Position numbers and translations under genes: made by a program. From Nepenthes gracilis (lineage: Eukaryota; Streptophyta; Magnoliopsida; Caryophyllales; Nepenthaceae), in NCBI GenBank assembly GCA_033239525.1, contig BSYO01000024.1:13325268-13389267 (forward strand): a DNA stretch of 64,000 bases, written 5' to 3'. The notes beneath the pieces are model-generated. The model worked only from the letters and a program-made list of their open reading frames with translations, searched no databases and was not told the DNA's origin. The first letter of the stretch is position 1. Each line of letters begins with the position of its first letter. Positions 24,426 to 35,560 of the stretch are shown piece after piece.

Positions 24426-26937
24426 AATTTTATAATATTCTGAATTTGATTCAGATTAATTTAATATTAATTATAATTTTAAATAATTTAAACGTAACAA
24501 AATTGATTAAATATTGTAAAATTTGGAATGATATTTGGATTGGTTGGGCTAACGCTCAATGTGGGCCTGTATTATTATCTGAATATTGATTCAAAATTTA
24601 AATTAAAAGAAACAGAAAATTAAAATAGAAAAAATATAATAATAATAATAATATATAATAATAAACGAAAAAGAAAATAAAAAAAGAAAGTGACAAGAAG
24701 GAGAACAGTGGCGCGGTTTGGATCGGGAGAGAGAGAAGCACAGGGAAGGAGAGGGTTTTGAGCACCACTGTTCTCGGCGCGTGGCGGAGGAGAGAAGAGA
24801 AGTTGGGCCATCGACGACGGCAGCACACGAAGGTCGTGCGGTGGTGTTCAGCGACGGCGCACGCGACGAGGTTTCGAGCAAGAGAGAGAGAGAGAGAACG
24901 GCACAGAGAGAGATACAGCAAAACGGTGGTGACGACGCCGACGAGGTGACGTCGGGAAGGCCAGCGATGGCAGTATACAACGGTGGCAGGTCAGTGCAAC
25001 GGCGTGTTGTGGCAACGTGAGGGTTGCGTGGAGGAGAGAGAACGATGGCAAAGTCGCGCGAGGAGAGCCACGATGGCAGCATAGCGATGCCAGCACCGGG
25101 TAGGTGACGTCGGGCGGGGTTGGCGACGGCAGTGGCAGCATGCCGATGATCGACAAAGGCCGTGGTGACAGCGGCTTGCGATAGAAGCTGTGCAGAGAGG
25201 AGAGGGTGCGGCTGAGGCACGGGCAGCGCACACGGAGGAGAGAGAGAAAAGGTACCGTTTGGAAATTTCAGTATATCATTTCTTCAGATTTGTAATGTAT
25301 GAAATCCAGGTAAGTATTTATAAACTTTATTTTTGATCTAATTTAATTTCTAATTTATTTTAAATATTATTTAAAATTTTTGCTAACATACATATATTTT
25401 ATACACTTGTTTTATTTATTCTAGATATGCATGTGTAGTTCATTAGATTATTTTAGAGTCTTTAAATATGAGTTTTATGATTTTAGAAATTTATTATTTT
25501 TTAAAAATTTAAAAAATTTATTAAACTTGGTATATATTTATATCAATATATGTAATAAAAATTACACAAAACTTGCATTGGCCTTACATTTTCACATGTA
25601 CGTGCCCGGTTATGGTCATTACATTGTATTTGAATTATTGGATTCTAGTCAGCTCCTGACGAGAATATTATTTTATTATTTAAAAATTTCTTTTCGTCGA
25701 CAGAAAATGTTTAGAGTAGTGATCTTTCCCATTTGAATAATTTGACTTGACCTTAGAATATATTTAAGCGTCTAATATATCTGACAATTTTAAGAAAAGT
25801 ACCAAAAGTCGTCGGATGGTAAAATATAGTGAGCAACCTTATCTATGGATACACAGTACATGGATTTTGCCCAAAGGTTACCGGGATTATGTGTAACAAT
25901 TCCTCAAACTAGTCTTTAAATAATCATAATCCAAATTTGGTGCATAATTTATATTTTTATATTGAATGGTATTGGACTTTGATTTAGATATGATTTTTTG
26001 GATTTCGATTTGAGATTCGCCGATTTTGCCTATAATTGAACTTGGTATGTCTCACACAAATGATTTTAATTATATATTTTGATACAAACCTTAGAAATAT
26101 CTATTGCGATCTTTGTTTCAAAACTGACGCTCTATCAATCATCCATTTATCGGATTCTGTCCCAAATCACAAGCTGATCGGGCATCGGACTTGGACTGAG
26201 ACTTGGATTTGGACTCGGGTCGACATAGGTTTTGGAATTGGTCCGGATTACCTTTGTTTTGGTTATATATATATATATACACGTCCCGATGAGGACTGTT
26301 TTTAAAATTTAGAAATTTGTTTGGATTTGAATATTTGAATTGAGTATGAGACTACCATTAGATCTTAAAATTTGGATCTTTGATTTCTATTGGTTTGTCT
26401 TATTGACGATTTAGATTTATTCTATAATTTGACTTGATTTTCATCCATTTGATGTTTTTTCTAATTTATTGGACTCCTTTTGATTAAATATAATACTTAT
26501 TAAGTATTAGGTTCACTTTTTCTATTTTATCCCTTCAGAATAGAAGATTCGGATACGTTGTAAGAGTAAAAATTTGATCAGTCAGATATTTATCCGATTT
26601 GATAAGTTTCAATTTTATTATGATTTAAATTTATATTTGATGTATATAGATTATGGAATTGACCGGATGTGGGCTTATTGTTATATTTCGAAAATAGTTT
26701 GAATATTATGTTATATTTGATTATGATTTTTAGGTCGAATTATTATCTCTCTTACGATGATGATAGAGTAGGTCATATTTATTTGTTCGGACAGTTGTCC
26801 GATAAGGTTTTGTGTATTTGATTTATCACACCCGCATTTTGAGATTTTGTATTATTTGTTTAAATTTATTTGGGATGTTAGATTTTAAAAATTATAATTA
26901 ATTATTTAAATTGACTTATTTAATCCGTATTCGTGAT
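24426..26937 (+). mobile_element. 2.5-kb insertion with GC-rich exon-like core
   Basis: Interrupts the spacer: the sequence before 24425 and after 26938 is contiguous in the next unit at about 32610. Its borders both read near taattt(t)a, a possible 8-9-bp target duplication. The inner ends share a weak inverted similarity around ttaattataatttt. Inside, 24690-25255 is GC-rich with purine tracts and an agagagagagagagaac run. It ends in a good plant splice donor (ccaggtaagtat, 25308-25319), followed by about 1.5 kb of T-rich intron-like DNA. The long minus-strand frames 24603-25233 are low-complexity artefacts. A non-autonomous DNA transposon carrying a captured 5' exon (Pack-MULE-like) would fit, but this is not proven. 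Confidence 0.45.
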
Positions 26938-29118
26938 AAATTGTAATTTAAAATGGCAAATTATTTCTCTAGTTTGGATCAACTTCAAATTGTTAGAAAC
27001 CCAAATTGACATCTGCATATACTTACATAATTTTATTTGCTTATTCAATATTTGTATATTTTATATATTATGCAAGTATTTTGATATCAAAGATTTTATA
27101 TTGCTATATTTTATAATTTGTTTGAGAATATTATGTTAAAAAATTGATTAACATATGTGACTAGAGTTTTCTAACTTTTTAATCTTCTAAATTGCTCCCA
27201 TTTGAAAAAAGCTCATCTTCGATTGTTGTGTTTTGACTCTAGAGTTTTCTTACTCCATAGACTTTATTGTATATATTTTTTTTTTGCATGTTTACCTTTA
27301 TAAAAGACGTGGGTGGTGTAAAAATTAGGATCCAATAGTGTGTGGAGATTCGATGGTCATGAAGGAAGGTTGAAAAGAAAACCAAAAGGAGTCCAATTCC
27401 ACCAACAATGGTAACTCAATGAATTTCAAGGTATGAGTTATAAGATGAAAATAAATCAGTTAAATTAGTGCGTCTATATCAGTCGAACTGTAAATTAACT
27501 TTCTTAGTGTCTTCCTTTTCCTGTAAATTGACTTTTCACCAATAGTGTTTAAATGTATCAATGTGGATAATTGAATTGGTGATACTAAAATTATTTCAAA
27601 TAACGAGACACACATATTTAATAATTTATTAAAATAATTAAATATTATAATCATATATATTTTTGTGGTATTTTATTTGAGAGTGTGTTTTCTTAACCAA
27701 ACAAATATTTGATAGATAAAAAGATATTTATGTAACTAAAAATTTGATCATTCTCTTATCCAATAAATGACAAAACTAATTATTATATTTATATAATGTT
27801 TAACTCTACATTTTAAATTATGAAATAATATGACAATTCTATGATCCCTAAAATAGTTTTATCCCATAAAATTTTACACATGTTAGCCGAGAGCGGTTTA
27901 AATTATCATGTTAAGTACAAATAATCTCATGATTATCACTCGTGTTTTTCTTCATTCAAAATTATTATGCAAGAATATATGTTATTTTCAGTTTCTTCAA
28001 ATTTTATACATGAATTGTGAATTCTTTTCTTTGTGCTATAGCTCTCTAGTTTTTTGAGGGATTTATGTATTTTGGACCTTTATTTTAAATTTTATATCCT
28101 ATTTATTTTTCCATCACTTTAGCGCATGGCTTACTTCAAATTCTCTCATAAAAAGAATAATCGTAGTATCATAAACAATGGGCGTTTGATGTGTGTTCGA
28201 GCAAAACTTAGGCAAAATGATTATATTCGATACATGCACGATTTGCATATGCATCAGACTGAAGAAGTGTGCCTAGTATGCGCCTGACGTGCACACAGAT
28301 AAAAATTATACAAAATAACTGTTCCTAATGTGTGCATAAGATGAAACGAGTGTGCCTGATGTAGGTCTAATGTGTACAAATATGTAAATTGGATCGAATG
28401 TTTGTGCATGATATGCATATAAGACATGCATATATATAAATTAGGCAAAATATTTATATCTAGATTTAGATTACCAAAACTATTATAGTAAAGTATTTTT
28501 ATAGAATATCAAATCTAGAGGTTTTTTTCAAGAATGAACTTTTCACATAAAAATAATTATATTCTACGTATGTGTGGTTCAGTATTATTATTTTACAGCC
28601 TCACATGTTCAAGCGACGTGGGAGTGGTTTGCAGTTGATGAGTTCTTTGGCCTCCTCCCAACACTTCTTACATTCCCATAGTCTTCATCCTGTTCTCATA
28701 ATTGACATGCATGGCTAGAAAAGGATAACAAGATGCAAGTGAAGAAATTTACAAGTCTTTGGTGCTCAATCAAGTGCTAATATAAAGAAAAAAGAGCACA
28801 TTATCTTGGCAATGTGTTTTTGATTTGCTTCTCATTTGTTTTCGTCAAGAACATAGCAACCAAGTGTGTAATTTTCTATCGATACTTCTTCAAATACCTT
28901 CATTTTTTTATATATCCTCCAACACTGTGCATACCATTTTTCAAACTGTTCTACCTTGACCTCTGACTTGATCGAATAATTATACAAATATTTTATTTTT
29001 TTCTGTATGGTTGTGGCAGTTAAAACTAACAATTGATTTACCTTTTTTTTTTCTCAGAATTGAATTGAGCACCAAAAAAACAAAAGTCAAGAAGGAGAAT
29101 TTATCCTTATTGATTTCC
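26938..29118. other. Spacer between copies B and C, including the shared 3' flank
   Basis: Matches 32620-34280 and 46516-47010. It holds the broken small-peptide ORF copy (27171-27429). At 28240-28450 it has a degenerate run of gtgtgcctgatgtgc-like repeats, also present at 33900-34110. From 28610 it becomes the conserved 3' flank of the GT90 unit. No other gene is supported. Confidence 0.55.
27171..27429 (-). pseudogene. Broken copy of the small secreted-peptide ORF
   Basis: Aligns along its whole length with the open frame at 32849-33091. The start codon has become TTG, one base is missing about 15 bases further on, and another length change lies near the end. The signal-peptide region is therefore out of frame. 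Either the locus has decayed here or the intact frame in the other spacer is fortuitous. Confidence 0.55.
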
Positions 29119-29451
29119 TTATGATTCCCACTCCTCTACCTGCCTTTTAATCTTGGCATTTTGGTCGAGAAGAGCTTGAAGAGCATGGTGACTGTAGGGA
29201 GGAGGCAAGACGCATGGGTTTCTTTGTGCAGGCTCCTCTACCATGGTTTCTAGCCTGTACATACGCTCCAAGCCATTAGGACAGCAACCCCATTTCTCGG
29301 AGCACAACTCAACTGCCCTTGAAAGTATAGTCAATTTATATCTAAATAGCATCCCATATTCCTGCAACAAATGGAACATATAGTCGTATATATTTTCTAT
29401 TGACATTTGTTCCATGACGAATTTGCTGCCTTCTTGTCCAATTTCCTGTGC
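29119..29451 (-). pseudogene. GT90 copy C, last exon only
   Basis: Corresponds to exon 6 of copy B. It begins after an intact AG acceptor with AQEIGQEG and includes YDYMFHL, AVELCSEKWGC and LPPPYS. A TAA after EEWES removes the last three residues. Substitutions include GCGPNG to GCCPNG and KPTIPSG to KLTILSR, at positions constant in A, B and D. Exons 1-5 are absent because the sequence jumps at 29800 into upstream spacer. It cannot make an enzyme. Confidence 0.9.
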
Positions 29452-29800
29452 CTGCATGTTGCCACTAACTTAGGATAATAAAAAAGACGGTGTAAAATGT
29501 AAGAACTTTTTGAGTTAAAGATGAATTTGTAATAACTTTAGATAAAAATATTGACCAATATATATTCGTGATACTGAAAAAATGTCTCAATATGTAATGT
29601 ATTAGTTGATGAAATGACAAAATTCATAAAAATTATGTAATAAACTCTAAAAAAAATTCCTAGATGTCATTATGAAAATTTTAAAATCTGTGTTATGTTG
29701 GCCAGTATACATTAGATGTTATAACTCAATTTTATTCCAAAAGGTTTAAATCTATACATTTTATATATATTTAGACTTTTTAAGAAATTTAAGTTCACAT
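29452..29800. other. Residual last intron of copy C up to the deletion junction
   Basis: Homologous to the intron between exons 5 and 6 of copies A, B and D (for example 16675-17020). Similarity ends at aagttcacat (29791-29800), which marks the break. Confidence 0.75.
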
Positions 29801-32800
29801 TGGCTCCCTTTTTATTTTTTAAAAGAATATGGGTCAAGTTTTATTTTCTCTTTTTATATAATAAGATGTTTATATTTATCAACCACAACATATTTTTCTA
29901 ATTAATATTTTATTATATTCATAATAATTTCATGTTACATCTCTAACTATATAAAAAGGTATTTTAGATATATTATATCTATACACAAGTAAAATAGAAA
30001 CAAAAAATAAAAATATTGAAAAAAATATTACGAATTCGAAAAAAAATTACTTTACTTCATCTTCTATTTTAATTTTAATTTATTTTTATTTTGTAATACT
30101 AAAATATTATTGGTGGAGAACTACCAAACATATGGCAAGGATATTTATTTATAATTAATTGAAGGTAATTAAATTACGACATTATCGGTGGGGTCCATCC
30201 TGCAATTACATAATCAATATTTATTTATTGCCTATGACCACACTTTTTATAACTTATAATGGGCTTTTTAGTAAGTGTCCTTAGGATATTTATAAATTGC
30301 TCCTTTAAGTTTAAGAAATATTTGATAAATATTTTTAAAAATACTTTTCAGTAATTTAATATTTATTTATTTATTTATTTTTACATATAAAGTTATTAAA
30401 ACAAATGGATACAATATAATAATTCTTTTCTTAAAATCTTCTATCGATTTAAATTTTAATATTTTTATGTTAAATTTGCCTTAAATAATAGACAAATGTA
30501 ATTTTAGAATTTTAAAATCATTGATTCTTTAAAAAAAATAAATGGATTGTTAAATTAAGGCTTATTCTTTGTCATTAAGTGAAATTTTGTTTACTATATT
30601 TTATTTTATCAAAATTATTATTTCTTATCTTACATATTGAAGTAGAAGCATAATTAATTTTTATAAAATATCAAAAGAGGAACCAAAATTTTGACATTCT
30701 AGCCATCTTATAAGTGATATTAATTATTTTGCTAGGGATATAAATACTAAAAATGGCTTTAGTTTTTATAATATCTTTCACTCATCTATCCCACATTTCG
30801 ATTAATTGATTTCATAGTTATTTAATATTGATATTTTATCTCTTTTCTTACCGTACATATTATAAGTTTTACTTATATCATCAAATTGAAACATATAAAT
30901 TAATATAAAAAAAATTTAAACTGTCTTATTTGGTTATTATTGTCATAGATTTAGTAAATCTAAAAGCAACATATATCAATAAATGATCCCCAACACTTAT
31001 TAATAATAATTTTTTTTCAAAAGAGGTGATATCAATGCTTGCGCATGCCGTCCACTTCCTTGTCGAATACTACTATTAGTATTCAGTAACATCACCCACT
31101 GTGAGTCGCCTAACTCCCCCAAACCATAATGGATTTGTAAATCATCACATTATTAGAACAATTAACAGTAAATAAAAATCTTTCTTAATCATAAAATGGC
31201 AAATATCTTTAAAAATATCACTAATAAAAACACACACTACAATCAATAATAAATATCTACAATAGTTGTTATTCTCTTACCATTCCCCATTCCTTTTAAC
31301 CAAGAGGTAGACCGAACCCACAATTACTTAGGAAAAGAGCTATTCATTAGGAGAGATTATTATTACATAGAAGAAATTCTCACAAATAAAAACAGATGTT
31401 GACCCATCACGAAGTATGAAGAACAAAGTTTCGTTGAAGAAAAGTAAGAGATGTAGAAGCTACAAATCTAGTTGACTGGTAAATGATAGGACAAAATGAA
31501 GCACTAACTATTCAATGATAAACTGACTTTCATGTAACGCTGTATTTAATAACGGAAACAAAGTAAGATAAAAATAATATAATTATTTTTAGAGAATAAA
31601 ATAATGTGAGAATGAAATTTAAAATTAATATTTTTTTATTTAATTAATTATTTATATTAGGTCAAATTAAATTAAAAATTATTTTTTAGTGTCTGATATA
31701 GAAAAATAGCAAGAGGAATATTTACGTAATCGGTATAAAACAGCTCTTTTATCTTTACCTAAAACAATAATATTTTAACACATATTAGAAGGTTTGGATC
31801 TATTTCAACAATATTGAGTCAGTTAATCAACATGGTTTTACCGGTTTAAAATTTTATCAAGTTTATTTAAAGTATAAAAGTATTATAGATGATTATGGTA
31901 AAAAATATTAGGCCTAATTAAATTTAAAAAGGGTACAATTACGAGTAAAATTAACCGATTCAGTTGAACTCGGCAAAAATTATAAATTTTTTTATAAATA
32001 TATTATTTTTAAAATTAATATTAGGTTTAAATAATTATTTCAATAAATTATATATTTATGTAATTAATAATTTTTATATTAAGATTTTAAATTTAAATAT
32101 AAATCTGGTAGTATTAAAATTTTTAAATATTTTATATTTTTAGTAATTTTTTATATATTTATGAATATAAAGATATCTAAAAATTAAAATATTTATGTCT
32201 TAATCAGAATCAATCAAATTTAGATTATGAATATCTCTTGCTAAATCGGACTAAAGTAATTATAATTTTTTATCTAAATCTAATTCGCATCTGACCCAAA
32301 TTCCAATTTAATTAGGTCTAATTTCTAATAAGAGTAAATAAAAAATTTAAATTGTTATTTCTTCACAAATCTGAATAAAAAAATAACAAAGGGATTTTTT
32401 TTATTAATTATTTTGAAGGAATAATAATTCCTTTTCAGATTGTTATTCTTACCATTGAAGTAATTATACAGTACAATAAGATAAAAAAAAAATTACTTTA
32501 TTCTACCAAACGGGTCATAGAAGTGTTGAAAAAAGATGTAAAAACAATAGTGAAATTAAAACTATTGAAACTGAATTGTAAAAAAAATAATGTAGAATAA
32601 CCAAATCATTCTGTTGAATTTCGATTTAAAATGGTAAATTATTTCTGTATTTTGGATCAACTTCAAATTGTTAGCAACCCAAATTGACAAATACATATAC
32701 ATATATAATTATATTTGCTTATTCAATATTTGTGTATTTTATATATTATGCTAGTATTTTGACATCATAGATTTTATATTGATATATTTTATAATTTGAC

Positions 32801-32848
32801 TAAGAATATTATGTTAAAAAACCGATTAACAGATATGACTAGAGTTTT

Positions 32849-33091
32849 CTAATCTTTTAATCTTCTAAATTGTTCCCATTTGAGAAAACTCATCTTTGAT
32901 TGTTGTGTTTCGACTCCATAGACTTTATTGTATACACTTTTTTCTGCATGTTTACCTTCGTAAAAGATGTGAGTAGTGTGAAAATTAGGATCCAATAGTG
33001 TGTGAAAATTCAACGACTCGGGAAGGAAAGTTGACAATAAAACCAAAAGGAGTATGATTCCATTGACAATGGTAAATCTAAGAAATTTCAT
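32849..33091 (-). CDS. Hypothetical 80-residue secreted peptide precursor
   Basis: The open frame starts MKFLRFTIVNGIILLLVLLS, a typical signal peptide: Lys/Arg near the start, a leucine-rich core, then FLPES as a possible cleavage region. The remaining roughly 54 residues are polar, contain no cysteine, and end in QQSKMSFLKWEQFRRLKD, a basic, aromatic tail like that of some processed plant peptide precursors. I do not recognise the family (not CLE, RALF, PSK, CEP or EPF by motif). It is 5.7 kb from the last GT90 exon of unit C on the same strand. The copy in the neighbouring spacer is broken, which weakens the case. It could be a chance open frame in AT-rich DNA. Confidence 0.35.
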   Translation of the reverse strand: MKFLRFTIVNGIILLLVLLSTFLPESLNFHTLLDPNFHTTHIFYEGKHAEKSVYNKVYGVETQQSKMSFLKWEQFRRLKD

Positions 33092-34277
33092 TGTATGAGT
33101 TATAAGACGATAGTAAATTGATTAAATTAGTGCGTCTGTGTCAACTGGTCTGTAAATTAATTTCTTAGTGTATTCCATTTTCTGTAAATTGACTTTTCAC
33201 CTATAGTGTTTAAATGTATCAATGTGGATAACTAAATTGGTGATGCTAAAATTGTTTCAAATAACGAGACACACATATTTAATAATTTATTAAAATAATT
33301 AAATATTATAATCATCTATGTTTTTGTGATATTTTATTTGAGTGTGTTTTCTTAACCAAATAAATATTTGATGGATAAAAAGACATTTATGTAACTAAAA
33401 ATCTGACTATCCTCTTATCCAATAAAGAACAGAACCAACTATTATATTTATATAATATTTCACTCTATATTTTGAATTATAAAATGATATAACAATTCTA
33501 TAATCCATAAAATAGTTTTATCTCATAAAATTTTACACGTGTTATCCGAAAGTGGTTTAAAATATCTTGTTAAGTACAAATAATCTCATGATTGTCACTC
33601 GTGTGTTTCTCGATTCATAATTATTATGGATGAATATATGTTGTTTTTAGTTTCTTCAAATTTTATACAAAAATTGTGAATTTTCTTCTTTGTGTTATAG
33701 CTCTCCATTTTTGAGAGAGACTTATATATTTTGGACCTTTAATTTCAATTTTATGTCCTATTTATTTTCCTATCACTTTAGTGCATGCCTTACTTCCTTC
33801 AAATTCTCTCATGAAAAGAATAATCGCAGTGTCATAAATGATGGGCATTTGATGTGTGCTCATGCAGAACTTAGGCAGAATAATTATATTTGATACTTGC
33901 CCAATTTGCATATGCATCAGACTAAAGAAGTGTGCCTAATACGCACCTAATGTGCACAAAAATAAAAATTATATAAAATAATCGTTCCTAATGTGTGCAT
34001 AAGATGAAATGAGTGTGCCCGATGCACGTCTAATGTGTACAAAAAATATAAATTTTGTTAAATATTTGCGCCTGATATACATATTAGACATGTATATTTG
34101 TAAATTAGACAAAATATTTGTGCCTAAATTTGGATTACCAAAACTATTATAGTGAAACATCTTTATAGAATATCAATTCTAGTGGTTTTTTTCAAGAATG
34201 GACTTTTCACATAAAAATAATTGTATTCTTCGTATGTGTGGTTCGGTATAATTATTTTACATCCTCACATATTCAAG

Positions 34278-34280
34278 CGA
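34278..34280. repeat. CGA target-site duplication, left
   Basis: Three bases directly before CACTACAACA. The same CGA follows the element at 46513-46515. The uninterrupted relative at 28613-28625 reads caagcgacgtggg, showing one CGA before insertion. Confidence 0.9.
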
Positions 34281-34297
34281 CACTACAACAATAATAA

Positions 34298-34520
34298 TCT
34301 TTAGTGACAAAATAATTTGTCACTAAAGATTATAAATTTGTCACTAAAGATTTGTCACAAAACCTTTAGTGACAAATTTTTATTTTGTCACTAAAGAAAT
34401 TTTTTAGTGACAATAATTATTGCTTTAGTGACAATATAATTTTGTCACTAAAAAAATTCTTTAGTGACAATAATTATTGCTTTAGTGACAAAATAATTTT
34501 GTCACTAAAAAATATTTGTT
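34298..34520. repeat. CACTA subterminal repeats, 3' side
   Basis: At least ten direct and inverted copies of a 12-bp motif (tttagtgacaaa or tttgtcactaaa) packed into about 220 bp. Such arrays are the usual binding sites of the TNPA-type protein in En/Spm elements (family knowledge). Paired copies can fold into hairpins, for example 34301-34330. Confidence 0.85.
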
Positions 34521-34809
34521 AGTATCAAAATAATTTAAAATTTATCATTAAATATTATATTTAATAACAAATAATTATCATAAAAAGTATATAATTTTAT
34601 ATTTAATTTATATACTTTAATAGGCAAAAATTTAACACAACTATCAAATTGATTTCAACACAAATATCAAATTGTCTTACAACAAATTTAAAAAAATTCC
34701 AGCTATGCAATATAATGATGTGGGATGCCAAGAACATGATGTGTGTCGCTGACCCACGCCATGGCCGCTACTTGCCGGCTTCTACCATGTTCCGTGGCAA
34801 GATGAGCAC

Positions 34810-35045
34810 CAAAGAGGTTGATGATCATCAGCCCAACCACACACCTCCATACTGCACAAACACACCCAACACACAATGCCCAACCACACACACTGCACAC
34901 ACATACACCCACTCACCCAGGGTTGTAGCTCAGCCCAACCACACACTGCACACACACACCCACGGCTGCACTCACTCACCCTGCTCACCCATCTGGGCAC
35001 ACACCTGCACACAGGAGGAAAGTTTTCTTGCACTGGCACACAGGC
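34810..35045. repeat. CA-rich low-complexity tract in the CACTA element
   Basis: Strand-asymmetric C/A-rich DNA with repeated cacacacc and ctgcacacacac motifs. Long frames on both strands across it (34649-35059 plus, 34782-35039 minus) arise from this composition and are not genes. Confidence 0.7.
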
Positions 35046-35560
35046 GAAGGAATGGATGAAATGGAGTTCACCGAGGCCGAGAGTAACATGAACGATCTCA
35101 TGGCTGAGTGCTCATCATGATTTTTGTTGAGAACTCGAATATGGCTTCATACCGATACTTTGATTAATACTCTGATTCTCGCTACTCAGCCTCAAAATGT
35201 TAGTCCTAGACGGAAGTCGAGGCTGCCAAGACCCTGACATTTTGCCCAAAATATTATCAGATCAAAATAATTCACACAGCTCAAAGGTACCAAGTAACAT
35301 TGTGATTCACACATTAATCACTCAATCAGATAAAAAAAAAAGATAGCACTCAAAATTTAAAATTTACAACCTGAACTTGTATTTGCATGTATGCCTCCTT
35401 TGAATACTGAGATCATCGGATCTGGCCTTTTATTTTTTTGAATGTTCGGCTGTTATAGGCAATGAGTTATTTTCAAATAACTCTAATATGTAATCCGAGA
35501 TATCTCAATATAATCTAATCATATTCGGGAATAAACTAAACAAATATGAAAAATAATATT

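Larger units (their letters stand above)
29801..34280. other. Spacer of unit C
   Basis: Starts in the middle of the upstream spacer (equivalent to 52912 in unit D and about 5300 in unit A). It runs through segments matching 5560-6910, 22300-24425 and 26938-28600. It contains empty sites for the big Tat element (acatctctaac at 29937), the 6.9-kb element and the 2.5-kb insertion, so it is the least interrupted spacer. The only coding candidate is the small ORF at 32849-33091. Confidence 0.65.

Noticed and set aside
24603..25233. Long overlapping minus-strand frames (up to 205 residues) with Ser/Pro/His-rich translations
   Set aside because: Composition effect of a GC/GA-rich block. Three frames are open at once and the translations are low-complexity with no domain.
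33690..33893. 67-residue plus-strand frame partly conserved with 28130-28240 (HEKNNRSVINDG-like)
   Set aside because: The second copy has a different start and no shared end, AT-rich context and no domain. It might be worth a search but is not supportable as a gene.
34281..34540. CRISPR-like array of short repeats
   Set aside because: The TTTAGTGACAAA copies occur in both orientations with irregular short spacing and lie at a CACTA end, so they are transposon subterminal repeats.
34649..35059. 136-residue plus-strand frame and a minus-strand cysteine-rich frame in the CACTA element
   Set aside because: Both come from a CA-rich low-complexity tract, and the His/Thr- or Cys/Val-rich translations follow from it.
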